A program made the position numbers and the translations under genes. A stretch of 16,192 bases of DNA from Candidatus Bathyarchaeota archaeon RBG_13_60_20 (lineage in GTDB: Archaea > Thermoproteota > Bathyarchaeia > TCS64), in the NCBI GenBank assembly GCA_001775965.1, contig MEZG01000026.1, forward strand, positions 1 to 16,192, given 5' to 3'. Of this stretch, positions 7,113-13,613 are shown in pieces (position 1 is the stretch's first letter; each line of letters opens with the position of its first letter). The notes under the pieces were generated by a model that did no database searches, was not told the DNA's origin, and was given only the letters and a program-made list of their open reading frames with translations.

Positions 7113-8330
7113 CTAATCACCTCTCACCCCGATGTAGCTCATCGGCTTGGACACCTTGCCCGCCTTCCTGTTCTTCAGGAGGCTGCCATATATCTCCCGG
7201 ATCATGGCGGGGCTCACGTCCCTGCCTCCGAGGCCGACCACGTAGTTCGCCATCATGGGCTTCTCCTTGTCGTGGTAGTAGGCGGTCATGATCTCCTCCA
7301 TGAGGGGGCTGGCCGGGGCGCCGAAGCTTATGCACTTCTCCATGACGCCCAGCATGGGGACCCTGCCCACGGCCTTCTTCAGCTCCGCGGCTGGGAAGGG
7401 CCTGAAGAGCCGGAGTTTAACCATGCCAGCGTTGACCCCCTCCTGTCTGAGCTCGTCCACCACGTGGCGGACGGTGCCCATGGCCGAGCCCATGCCGATG
7501 ACGGCCACCTCGGCGTCGCCCATCAGGTAGGGCTCCGCGTACCCGTAGCCGCGCCCGCTCACCTTGGCCCACTCCTCGTCCACGTCCTTGATGGCCTCAA
7601 GCGCGTCGTCCATGGCATCCACCTGGTGTATCTTGTGCTCGAAGTAAAAGTCCTGGAGGTCCAGAGGCCCCATGGTCAGGGGCGCCTCGGGGTCGAGGCG
7701 TAGCTCGGCCTCGCCCATGTGGCCTTCCACCCTTATGAACTCGCGTTCGCCGACGAACTTCTTTACGGCGTCGTCGGGCAGGGTCATGACGTTCTCCATG
7801 GTGTGGCTGATGGTGAACCCGTCCATGCATACCATGACGGGGAGCTGAACCCGGGGGTGCTCCGCTATCCTCCACGCCGTGATGCTAGCGTCGTAGACCT
7901 CCTGGGCGTTCTCGCAGAAGATCTGTATCCAGCCGCTGTCCCTGGCACCCATGGCGTCGCTGTGGTCGTTGTGGATGTTGATGGGGCCGCTAAGCGCTCT
8001 GTTGGCCACGGCCATCACTATGGGCAGCCGCAGACTGGAGGCTATGTAGAGTATCTCCCACATGAGGGCCAGCCCGTTGGCTGCCGTGGCGGTGAAGGCC
8101 CTGGCCCCGGCGGCCGAGGCGCCCACGCTGCAGCTCATGGCGCTGTGCTCGCTCTCCACGGCCACGAACTCGGTGTCCACCAGCCCGTCGGCCACGTACT
8201 CGCTGAACCTCTCCACTATGATAGTCTGGGGGGTGATGGGGTATGCGGCCACCACGTCGGGGTTGACCTGCTTGGTGGCGTAGGCGGACGCCTCGTTCCC
8301 GTTGAGTCCCAATAGTTCCTGCTTGGCCAT
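7113..8330 (-). CDS. porA: Pyruvate:ferredoxin oxidoreductase, alpha subunit
   Basis: A 405-residue subunit. Visible signatures are GNEASAYA (11-18), YPITPQT (30-36, cofactor/substrate side), ESEHSAM (59-65) and GPINIHNDHSD (115-125, the loop that varies with substrate and CoA binding), followed by the C-terminal transketolase-like domain. The length fits archaeal PorA. The frame extends upstream to 8585, but that extra part is the out-of-frame reading of porD. I start at ATG 8330, which overlaps the porD stop as TAATG and has GGTGAGG (8342-8336) as ribosome-binding site, implying coupled translation. The neighbours porD and porB confirm the complex. Confidence 0.93.
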   Translation of the reverse strand: MAKQELLGLNGNEASAYATKQVNPDVVAAYPITPQTIIVERFSEYVADGLVDTEFVAVESEHSAMSCSVGASAAGARAFTATAANGLALMWEILYIASSLRLPIVMAVANRALSGPINIHNDHSDAMGARDSGWIQIFCENAQEVYDASITAWRIAEHPRVQLPVMVCMDGFTISHTMENVMTLPDDAVKKFVGEREFIRVEGHMGEAELRLDPEAPLTMGPLDLQDFYFEHKIHQVDAMDDALEAIKDVDEEWAKVSGRGYGYAEPYLMGDAEVAVIGMGSAMGTVRHVVDELRQEGVNAGMVKLRLFRPFPAAELKKAVGRVPMLGVMEKCISFGAPASPLMEEIMTAYYHDKEKPMMANYVVGLGGRDVSPAMIREIYGSLLKNRKAGKVSKPMSYIGVRGD

Positions 8331-8602
8331 TACTTCCTCACCATCTCTATCGCCTTCACGGGGCACTCCTTGGCGCATATGCCGCACCCCTTGCAGTAGT
8401 CCAGGTCGGGCTCGGGGCTGCCGTCCTCCCTCACCGCGATGCAGCCCTCCGGGCAGAGCATGTGGCACAGGTTGCACTTGACGCACTTCGCCTGGTCGAT
8501 CCTGGGCGCGTCCACGCCCCAGTCCCCAGTCTTGTAGTCCCTGGAGGACCTGTAGCTGACGGCGCCCTTGGGCAGTTCCTTCCACGTACGCGCCTTGCTC
8601 AA
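8330..8602 (-). CDS. porD: Pyruvate:ferredoxin oxidoreductase, delta (ferredoxin-like) subunit
   Basis: A 90-residue 2[4Fe-4S] protein that passes electrons from the TPP site to external ferredoxin. Cluster motifs are Cys40-x2-Cys43-x2-Cys46-x3-Cys50-Pro and Cys70-x2-Cys73-x2-Cys76-x3-Cys80-Pro. The N-terminal part (TWKELPKG to YKTGDWGVDAPRID) matches the usual lead-in of archaeal PorD. The start is TTG 8602, overlapping the porG stop as TTGA; GAGG lies a few bases upstream. An extra Cys54 follows the first motif and is not needed for either cluster. Confidence 0.93.
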   Translation of the reverse strand: MSKARTWKELPKGAVSYRSSRDYKTGDWGVDAPRIDQAKCVKCNLCHMLCPEGCIAVREDGSPEPDLDYCKGCGICAKECPVKAIEMVRK

Positions 8603-9159
8603 CCCTTCCTCGCCTCCTCGTAAGCCTTCTTCACCAGCTCTACGTTGAGTTCACTGATTTTCCCTTCGAACCTCTCCTTGACCACCGCCATGAGGCTGTC
8701 CAGCTTGACGACGCCTGTGGCTCTGACGACTGTGCCCAGCATGGCCGTGTTTGTGATGGGCCTGCCGAGCAACTCTATAGCCAGCTCCGTGGCGTCCACC
8801 GTCCATGTCTCCACGTCCTTCAAGCCAAGCCTCTCCCTGATGGCTTTGGCGGACTCACCCGTGTTAACGATCAGCTTGGTGCCCTTGTGGATGCCCTCGG
8901 CGACGGCCGGCCCCAGTAGGGTGGGGTCCAGGACGACGACCGCGTCCGGCTCGTATATGCTGCTGTGTAGCTGGATCTTTTCGTCGCTGATGCGTGTGTA
9001 CGCTGTTATGGGCGCGCCCGCACGCTCAGGTCCGAAGGCGGGAAAGCTCTGAATGTTCTTCTTCTCCTTCAGCCCTGCCTGGGCCAGAAGGAGCGAGGCC
9101 GTCCAGGCTCCCTGGCCGCCCCGGCCGTGGAACCTGACCTCGTAAATCTTACTGGTCAA
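8599..9159 (-). CDS. porG: Pyruvate:ferredoxin oxidoreductase, gamma subunit
   Basis: A 186-residue subunit with HGRGGQGA at 11-18, the signature of the gamma domain that helps bind CoA and hold the complex together. FPAFGPERAGAP, the second conserved patch, follows at about 39-50. Length is normal for archaeal PorG. It is the first gene of the por operon. The start is TTG 9159, since AAGGAGGT (about 9-10 bases upstream) is a strong Shine-Dalgarno sequence and no ATG is near. The order gamma-delta-alpha-beta is the common archaeal arrangement. Confidence 0.92.
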   Translation of the reverse strand: MTSKIYEVRFHGRGGQGAWTASLLLAQAGLKEKKNIQSFPAFGPERAGAPITAYTRISDEKIQLHSSIYEPDAVVVLDPTLLGPAVAEGIHKGTKLIVNTGESAKAIRERLGLKDVETWTVDATELAIELLGRPITNTAMLGTVVRATGVVKLDSLMAVVKERFEGKISELNVELVKKAYEEARKG

Positions 9160-9168
9160 CCGCTTAAA

Positions 9169-9200
9169 CCTCCTTGATATTTGGGGAGGAATATATTAAA
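9169..9200 (-). promoter_or_regulatory. por operon promoter: TATA box, inverted repeat and ribosome-binding site
   Basis: TTTAATATAT on the minus strand (9200-9191) lies just past the end of pyrF. AAGGAGGT, the porG ribosome-binding site, covers about 9175-9168. The expected transcript start is about 9170, at the edge of that site. CCTCC and GGAGG (9189-9185 and 9173-9169 on the minus strand) form an inverted repeat around CCAAATATCAA. Confidence 0.6.
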
Positions 9201-9211
9201 CCGTGCGGTGG

Positions 9212-10084
9212 TCATCTCCCCAGCCGTCTACGTAGCTCGTTGAGCTCGTCACGCTTCCGCTCAGCCATGGACGCCGCGGCCTCGGGGTACCTGCCCCAGT
9301 CCAGGCCCATCTCCTCGTAGGCGAATATGATCTCCCTGGACGAGGAAACTATTAGGCCCTCGCCGCTGCTATTGGAGCCAAGCTTTATCGCGGTGGCGGG
9401 GTCGCCCCCCTGGGCCCCCAGGCCCGGCGCCAGTATGAGGCCCTCCTCGCCTATGACGGCTCTTACGTCCCCAAGCTCCTCAGAGGCCGTGCACCCCACC
9501 ACATAGCCGTTCGACCCGTGGCTGTGGGCGTCATATGCAAGCCTAAGGTAGAACCTCTCGCCGTCCATGAGCCGGGACTGGTAGTCGTGGGTCCCCGGGT
9601 TGCTCATCCTGCACAGGGCGAAGATGCCCTTGTCCCGCTCGCCGGCCCACCTGTACACCGCATCGACGCCGTTCTCGTACCCAGGGAAGGGGCTGAAAGT
9701 GACAGCGTCGAAACCAAGCTGATCGATCCAGTAGAGCCCCGCGTCCATGGTGGTCCCGATGTCGCTTAGCTTAGCGTCCAGGAGAGCCAGGGACCCCCCC
9801 TCATGTATCCTGTCCACGATGTCCTTCAAGTCCTGGAAGCCCATGAGGTAGACGAGGAACTGGGCGTTGGGCTTTATGACCGGGGCGTAGGGCGCCGCAG
9901 CCTCTATGATGTTTAAGCAGAACTCCTTGACGGCGTCCTTCACCCCCTTCTCCCTGACCAGTTGCGGCGGCACGACGCCCTTCTTCCGCACGTGCTCAGT
10001 CACGGGGTCCACGCCGACGCACAGGAAGCTGCTCTTGGTCCTGCTGATCTCCAGATACCTGTCAACGAAGCCTTTCCCTAACAT
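9212..10084 (-). CDS. pyrF: Orotidine 5'-phosphate decarboxylase (type 2 like)
   Basis: A 290-residue enzyme for the last step of UMP synthesis (OMP to UMP and CO2). With residue 1 at 10084, motifs are LCVGVDP (Asp26), IKPNAQF (Lys71), LDAKLSDIG (Asp103, Lys105, Asp108, the catalytic Lys/Asp array) and APGLGAQGGD (219-228, the phosphate loop). Length and layout fit the longer type 2 group rather than the roughly 210-residue archaeal type. A GTG at 10102 in the same frame is an alternative start, but it lies only about 11 bases from the TATA box. ATG 10084 is 29-30 bases from it and is therefore preferred. The gene precedes the por operon, which has its own promoter. Confidence 0.92.
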   Translation of the reverse strand: MLGKGFVDRYLEISRTKSSFLCVGVDPVTEHVRKKGVVPPQLVREKGVKDAVKEFCLNIIEAAAPYAPVIKPNAQFLVYLMGFQDLKDIVDRIHEGGSLALLDAKLSDIGTTMDAGLYWIDQLGFDAVTFSPFPGYENGVDAVYRWAGERDKGIFALCRMSNPGTHDYQSRLMDGERFYLRLAYDAHSHGSNGYVVGCTASEELGDVRAVIGEEGLILAPGLGAQGGDPATAIKLGSNSSGEGLIVSSSREIIFAYEEMGLDWGRYPEAAASMAERKRDELNELRRRLGR

Positions 10085-10110
10085 ATCTGGACTTATAGAC
10101 ACGTTATCCC

Positions 10111-10116
10111 TTTAAA
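10111..10116 (-). promoter_or_regulatory. TATA box of pyrF
   Basis: TTTAAA is centred about 29 bases before ATG 10084, giving a near-leaderless transcript. It lies in the 77-base divergent gap between pyrF and the coiled-coil gene. Confidence 0.55.
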
Positions 10117-10131
10117 TGTCCTCACTCATAT

Positions 10132-10160
10132 TCACCTCGGTGAGCACCCGGGGGCCCCCG
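10132..10160. promoter_or_regulatory. Two palindromes before the coiled-coil gene
   Basis: TCACCTCGGTGA (10132-10143, arms TCACC/GGTGA) is followed by the perfect 12-bp palindrome CGGGGGCCCCCG (10149-10160). The second ends one base before the TTG start codon at 10162. In RNA it could hide the start; in DNA it could be a regulator site. The sequence only shows the symmetry. Confidence 0.4.
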
Positions 10161-10161
10161 C

Positions 10162-10743
10162 TTGAGCACGGAATTGGACACTAAGAAGCTACTTGAGTAC
10201 AGGGAGACCATGGAGGCCAGGCTGGCCGAGCTGGAGCAGGAGATCATTGACCTGAGGAGAGCCGTGGCTACAATAGACAGGCTCATAATATCCGAGGGTT
10301 TCAGGACCCCGACCGCTCAACCCGACAAGGAGCCACCCGCCGCCAGGCAAGAGCCCAGGCCCCAGGAGGAGCCGGTCCCGGGCGACGGCGAGACCACCTC
10401 AATAACCAGCAAGGACGGCACGGTCCTGGGGAAGCTGAGGGTGGAGGGCAGGGACCTGGTCTTCAAGCCCCAGCCGGAGTACGGCTTCACGGTGGACACC
10501 CCACCCTTCCAGAGCTTCCTCATAGACAGGGTCCTGGCCAACATGAGTGCTACTGACCAGGAGAGGGCCGCCAACGGTGAGATAGCCGAAGACGAGGCCC
10601 TGAGCTTCGAGGCAAAGGAGGACGGCGGGAGGCTCCTCGAGATCACTGTCAGGAACTACGGCGGCGAGCGGAGGCTGAGGGAGATCAATAGCAGCCTCAG
10701 GTGGAGCCTCGACAAGATGTACGACAAGCTCAGGCAGGGCTGA
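10162..10743 (+). CDS. Unrecognised protein with coiled-coil N-terminus and conserved-looking C-terminal domain
   Basis: A 193-residue soluble protein. Residues about 12-45 form a heptad-like coiled coil (ETMEARLAELEQEIIDLRRA). A Pro/Glu-rich linker spans about 48-75, and a compact mixed alpha/beta domain follows (78-193; VDTPPFQSFLIDRVLANM and ITVRNYGGERRLREI). There is no membrane segment, cysteine pair or catalytic motif. I do not recognise the family. The start is TTG 10162; no Shine-Dalgarno sequence lies at normal distance, and a weak AT-rich patch (CATATT, about 10128-10133) lies about 31 bases upstream. It ends five bases before the next gene, so the two are probably cotranscribed. 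Position between pyrF and the RNA polymerase genes suggests a chromosomal core gene. Confidence 0.8.
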   Translation: MSTELDTKKLLEYRETMEARLAELEQEIIDLRRAVATIDRLIISEGFRTPTAQPDKEPPAARQEPRPQEEPVPGDGETTSITSKDGTVLGKLRVEGRDLVFKPQPEYGFTVDTPPFQSFLIDRVLANMSATDQERAANGEIAEDEALSFEAKEDGGRLLEITVRNYGGERRLREINSSLRWSLDKMYDKLRQG

Positions 10744-10748
10744 CGCCC

Positions 10749-10961
10749 ATGGAGGACTTGAGGAGGAACGCCCTTTGGCTTATCCTTGTGGAGACCGCAA
10801 GGAGCCTCCCCATGTATAAGCACCATAAGGCCTACGTCAGGGATAGCGTACTGCCCGAGGAGCCCGAGGTGTCGGCCGAAGACCTGGCCCACAGGCTTGA
10901 AATGCCACTCGGCGAAGCCTTGGTGATATTGGCTGAGCTCAGGGACGGCGGGGCCGACTAG
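10749..10961 (+). CDS. Small helix-turn-helix-like protein, function unknown
   Basis: A 70-residue protein. The C-terminal half (VSAEDLAHRLEMPLGEALVI followed by LAELRDGG) has the pattern of a winged-helix/HTH: a helix, a turn after the Leu-Glu-Met, and a recognition-like helix. The N-terminal half is a helix with basic and aromatic residues (LVETARSLPMYKHHKAYVRD). ATG 10749, five bases after the preceding stop codon, is preferred to the frame start at 10701 because that part overlaps the upstream gene. Its TAG overlaps the rpo5 stop codon on the other strand (CTAG, 10958-10961). Protein or DNA binding is an inference from pattern only. Confidence 0.72.
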   Translation: MEDLRRNALWLILVETARSLPMYKHHKAYVRDSVLPEEPEVSAEDLAHRLEMPLGEALVILAELRDGGAD

Positions 10962-11506
10962 ACGACGTACCTGTAGGTTTCGTATTTGCCCGCCGTCTCA
11001 CTCTTCTGCGTGATCTTGACGACGTCCCCGGGCTTAGCTCCGAGTATTATGGCTATGGGGTCCGTGGCCTTGACCCACGGAAACTGGTAGGGCTCCGCGT
11101 GGTACCTGACTGCTAGGGCCCTCTTGTCCTCGTCTGCTACGATCTCGTGGAGCGGCACAAGCTTGTGCTCGAATATGTCGAAGGCGGGGAGGCTCGGCGG
11201 AATGAGCTCGATCCTCATCTCGGGGGCCGTGCTGCGGGCCGAGTACGTGTACTTGCCGTCGCCCACGATGATGCCACCCTGCACCTGCTCCGCGTCCACC
11301 TGGTCCTTCAGGTCCCTGATGTAGCTGATGCCTATAGTGCTCTGTGCCATGAGCACGTGCATGATGTACTTTTCGTCGCCCCGGCTCAGGTGGTACACCA
11401 GTTTGTTCTCAGCCTTCTCAACGGCGTCCACTTTGAACTTACGATACTTTATGATGAGGGCAGCCCTCTTCTCCTCCAGCGTCTTAGCCTTCTCCATCTC
11501 AGCCAT
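10958..11506 (-). CDS. rpo5: RNA polymerase subunit Rpo5 (RpoH) with RPB5-like N-terminal extension
   Basis: A 182-residue protein. Residues 113-182 are the classic archaeal Rpo5 domain: EHKLVPLHEIV, then ATDPIAIILGAKPGDVVKIT, ending SETAGKYETYRYVV. It anchors at the downstream DNA end of RNA polymerase. Archaeal Rpo5 is normally about 80 residues. Here about 110 extra residues precede it, and their layout follows the eukaryotic RPB5 jaw domain: a hydrophobic strand (KYIMHVLMA), IGISYIRDLKDQVDAEQVQG, then GIIVGDGKYTYSAR matching RPB5's VGIKTIKV, NITRALIVVQQGMTPSAKQ. The start ATG 11506 follows the rpo12 stop codon with no gap, so the two are cotranscribed. The similarity is read by eye, not computed. 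Confidence 0.9.
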   Translation of the reverse strand: MAEMEKAKTLEEKRAALIIKYRKFKVDAVEKAENKLVYHLSRGDEKYIMHVLMAQSTIGISYIRDLKDQVDAEQVQGGIIVGDGKYTYSARSTAPEMRIELIPPSLPAFDIFEHKLVPLHEIVADEDKRALAVRYHAEPYQFPWVKATDPIAIILGAKPGDVVKITQKSETAGKYETYRYVV

Positions 11507-11698
11507 CTATCTCGCCTTAACCCGTTTAACTATGGGGGCCCTCACCTTGCGGAATATCCTGTACCCGCAGTAGGGGCACCTGAAGCTTATGTATCGCTGA
11601 AGGTCGTCGTGGGGCACCCTCCTGCCGCAGCTGACGCACTCGTACACAGGGCCTTCCCTGTTCATGTTCTCGACATTAGTTTCCTGTTCGTCTGACAT
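11507..11698 (-). CDS. rpo12: RNA polymerase subunit Rpo12 (RpoP)
   Basis: A 63-residue zinc-binding subunit. YECVSCGRRV and FRCPYCGYRIFRKVRAP give the two CxxC pairs of the zinc ribbon, and the tail IVKRVKAR is typical of the family. Rpo12 helps assemble the Rpo3/Rpo10/Rpo11 platform. Typical length is about 45-50 residues; the first 15 or so (acidic, Asn/Glu-rich) are an extension, and a Met at position 12 could be an alternative start. A TATA box lies about 39 bases upstream, leaving a leader of about 12 bases with only a weak CAGGG. Confidence 0.95.
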   Translation of the reverse strand: MSDEQETNVENMNREGPVYECVSCGRRVPHDDLQRYISFRCPYCGYRIFRKVRAPIVKRVKAR

Positions 11699-11733
11699 CC
11701 CTGAACGACCCTAAGATTACTCAAACCCCTCTC

Positions 11734-11740
11734 TTTAAAA
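11734..11740 (-). promoter_or_regulatory. TATA box of rpo12-rpo5
   Basis: TTTTAAA on the minus strand, centred about 39 bases before the rpo12 ATG. The element is nearly symmetric and could also serve plus-strand transcription toward the mini-ORF at 11801. Confidence 0.45.
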
Positions 11741-11800
11741 CCAATCGCTTTCTGGTTGAAAAACTGCGGCTCCACGGGTTCAGGTGCCTACTTATTTATC

Positions 11801-11881
11801 ATGTGGAGCGTTGACGACGTTGATAAACTGCAGGAGGTAGAGGCGGAGGGGCTTATGCGACTGGACGCATGTACGGGTTAA
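11801..11881 (+). CDS. Possible 26-residue micro-ORF
   Basis: ATG to TAA encoding MWSVDDVDKLQEVEAEGLMR and six more residues, acidic and helix-like. It is the only protein-like reading in the gap between rpo12 and the 496-residue gene. A TATA-like TTTAAAA ends 60 bases upstream; no good ribosome-binding site is seen. The same frame is open upstream without another ATG, so this could also be a remnant of a longer gene. Chance is a real alternative. Confidence 0.2.
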   Translation: MWSVDDVDKLQEVEAEGLMRLDACTG

Positions 11882-11936
11882 ACCCGAGTACCGGGGCTGG
11901 AGCACGCATTGGATCTAATAACCTTTAACCCGTGCA
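11870..11936. repeat. 13-bp inverted repeat with one mismatch
   Basis: TGTACGGGTTAAA (11870-11882) and the reverse complement of TGCACGGGTTAAA (11924-11936) face each other across 41 bases. The left arm is itself part of GGGTTAAACCC, with GTAC on both sides. It lies 3' of the 496-residue gene. It could be a terminator-like structure, paired TATA-like elements or a trace of a mobile unit; no choice can be made. Confidence 0.45.
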
Positions 11937-11955
11937 ACGGCGGGGCATGCCCGGC

Positions 11956-13446
11956 CTAGGCTCCGATCCACTGGTTCGTCAACTCTGTGCCTCGATCTTT
12001 GTAGTCGGGTATTTTCCAGTTCCTCGGGTAGAGCGTTCTCACGAGGCCGCTGAACGCCGTGAGATCAGGGTACACGTAGAAGAAGGCGCCGTCAAAAATA
12101 TACTTCTGTAGAGGGTCGTTGGGGTCGTAAGAGTACTCTGGCAGGTTGTCAACGTTGTTTTGTTGGGACGCGTCAGGGTTGTTTCTGAGGTATCCGTTGT
12201 ACCGCAGGACCGCCCCGCCTCCGCTCGGGCCCCAGGGTCCGCAAACGTCCAGGTGATTCTCTACGAGGTGGCTCCACGGCGGGTCGACGTCAGCCACAGT
12301 TCCCCAGTTGGAGGCCCGTCTAAGGACGACGTGGATGTCCTCTATGTCGGCAACTTTATCCTGGATGGATTCTACCAGGTTGAGTGTGCTGATCCTGACC
12401 CTTTTGCCTTGCTCGTCCTCCACCTCCACCTCTATGACGTTGTCCCCCTTGTAGTCCTTCCTCAATGCCAGGTGGCCCGTCTCATCGACGTGTAGATGGT
12501 TGGTTGTCTTGTCCTTCCGCACTGCGACTATCCTGCCCTTCCCCTTGTAGTCCTCGACCTCCTCGTCGAGGTAGAGGAACCTTGCATTGTTGGGTTGTAT
12601 GTCTAGGCCCCTCATCTTTGAGGGGTCCTTATAGTTCAGAGGGGCCTTCTCACCGAGGATGAGCGTCTCGAAGAGCTGGAACAGTAGTTCCTGGGGCATG
12701 TGTTCGGGCAGGCCCGCCGCTAGGTTCGTGAGGGTGTCTCTCGTGGTCTGCTCGGCGTCCATGATCTTCGGACTGAAGCTATCCCAGTTAAAGTCTATGA
12801 AGGCGGCGCATCTTTGCTTGTACATGCCTTTTCCACTTGCCCAGAACTCGGTGGGCCATCCTTGGGAGTCTACCATCTTCTCTCCATCTCTATCTCGGGC
12901 CGCGGCGATGTCAGGGAACCAGAATATGTAGGGCACCAGGTGTACGTCGAGGTAGAAGCCATTGATGTCGCCCTGTACGGTGATGCCAGGCTTGGTTACC
13001 TTCACCTCGTTTCCCTGAGACTCGAAGGGTATCCTGATCCCTAACCCGTGTTTGAGCCACCTGATCTTGATGTCGGGGGTCGTCCTCCAGTCGCTGAATG
13101 ACACCTCCTTCACCCATATCTTGAGGAGCGCCCTCAGGCCCGTCAGGTTAAGCGGGTTCGGCTCCTGGTAGTTGCTGTAGTCGACCTCGACCAGCACGTC
13201 TTTAGGCTTGTTCGGGTCCGAGGTCTCCTGCACCGTGATGCCGTTGAGGTCGGCTGGGTTTATCTTGCTTAGCAGCATCGGCGTCAGGACGGCTTTCAGC
13301 ATCAGAAGGTAGGCGCTGTGCAGCGGCTCGTCTTTAAGTCTAAGAGTGACCTTCTGGCCGTCGAGACGTATCTCCAGGGATTTTATCATTGATAAGACCC
13401 AGCTGTTAGGTGAGATGTTTGAATCATTTTTTTGGAGAGTTCTCAT
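11956..13446 (-). CDS. Unrecognised 496-residue protein in an atypical stretch
   Basis: A long soluble protein I cannot assign. It is rich in Trp, Asp, Asn and Pro, has two Cys, no membrane helix, no signal peptide, no Walker, metal-hydrolase or zinc motif. The first part (IRLDGQKVTLRLKDEPLHSA) looks beta-rich; the middle has WFPDIAAARDRDGEKMVDSQ; the end has FDGAFFYVYPDLTAFSGLVR. Codon third positions hold more A/T than in the flanking genes, and its 5' flank is clearly AT-rich. The start is uncertain: ATG 13446, or ATG 13389 (Met20), which lies just before IKSLEIRLDGQKV. The TATA-like ATATAAC at about 13458-13452 fits the later start better. It stands alone between rpo12 and a radical SAM gene. 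Recent transfer or a lineage-specific gene are both possible. Confidence 0.75.
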   Translation of the reverse strand: MRTLQKNDSNISPNSWVLSMIKSLEIRLDGQKVTLRLKDEPLHSAYLLMLKAVLTPMLLSKINPADLNGITVQETSDPNKPKDVLVEVDYSNYQEPNPLNLTGLRALLKIWVKEVSFSDWRTTPDIKIRWLKHGLGIRIPFESQGNEVKVTKPGITVQGDINGFYLDVHLVPYIFWFPDIAAARDRDGEKMVDSQGWPTEFWASGKGMYKQRCAAFIDFNWDSFSPKIMDAEQTTRDTLTNLAAGLPEHMPQELLFQLFETLILGEKAPLNYKDPSKMRGLDIQPNNARFLYLDEEVEDYKGKGRIVAVRKDKTTNHLHVDETGHLALRKDYKGDNVIEVEVEDEQGKRVRISTLNLVESIQDKVADIEDIHVVLRRASNWGTVADVDPPWSHLVENHLDVCGPWGPSGGGAVLRYNGYLRNNPDASQQNNVDNLPEYSYDPNDPLQKYIFDGAFFYVYPDLTAFSGLVRTLYPRNWKIPDYKDRGTELTNQWIGA

Positions 13447-13469
13447 ACCAAGTTATATGATGGTTCTCT

Positions 13470-13586
13470 ATGATGAGATTTTTGATTTACATCGTATTTT
13501 CTCTACGCGCCCTCAACGGCTGCAGCACTCAACTCCGCGCTAAGCTTGTTGCTAAAATAGTTGAAAATGGTTTGATTACCACTTAA
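13470..13586 (+). CDS. Possible small wHTH protein or remnant
   Basis: A 38-codon frame, MMRFLIYIVFSLRALNGCST followed by QLRAKLVAKIVENGLITT, in the AT-rich gap. The second half looks like the helix-turn-helix of archaeal winged-helix regulators (RALNGCST, then a helix ending VENGLI). The first half may belong to another frame, MMVLYDEIFDLHRIF, which overlaps it and would join if one base were changed. No clear promoter or ribosome-binding site. It is probably the leftover of a regulator gene. Confidence 0.25.
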   Translation: MMRFLIYIVFSLRALNGCSTQLRAKLVAKIVENGLITT

Positions 13587-13613
13587 CCAATTATCTCTGT
13601 GCATTGGACTTCT

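Noticed and set aside
6122..8315. Plus-strand frames of up to 293 codons opposite porB and porA
   Set aside because: His/Val/Gly/Leu-rich shadow translations; the minus strand encodes clear oxidoreductase subunits.
8331..8585. N-terminal extension of porA
   Set aside because: It is the out-of-frame reading of porD; the TAATG overlap with ribosome-binding site gives the true start.
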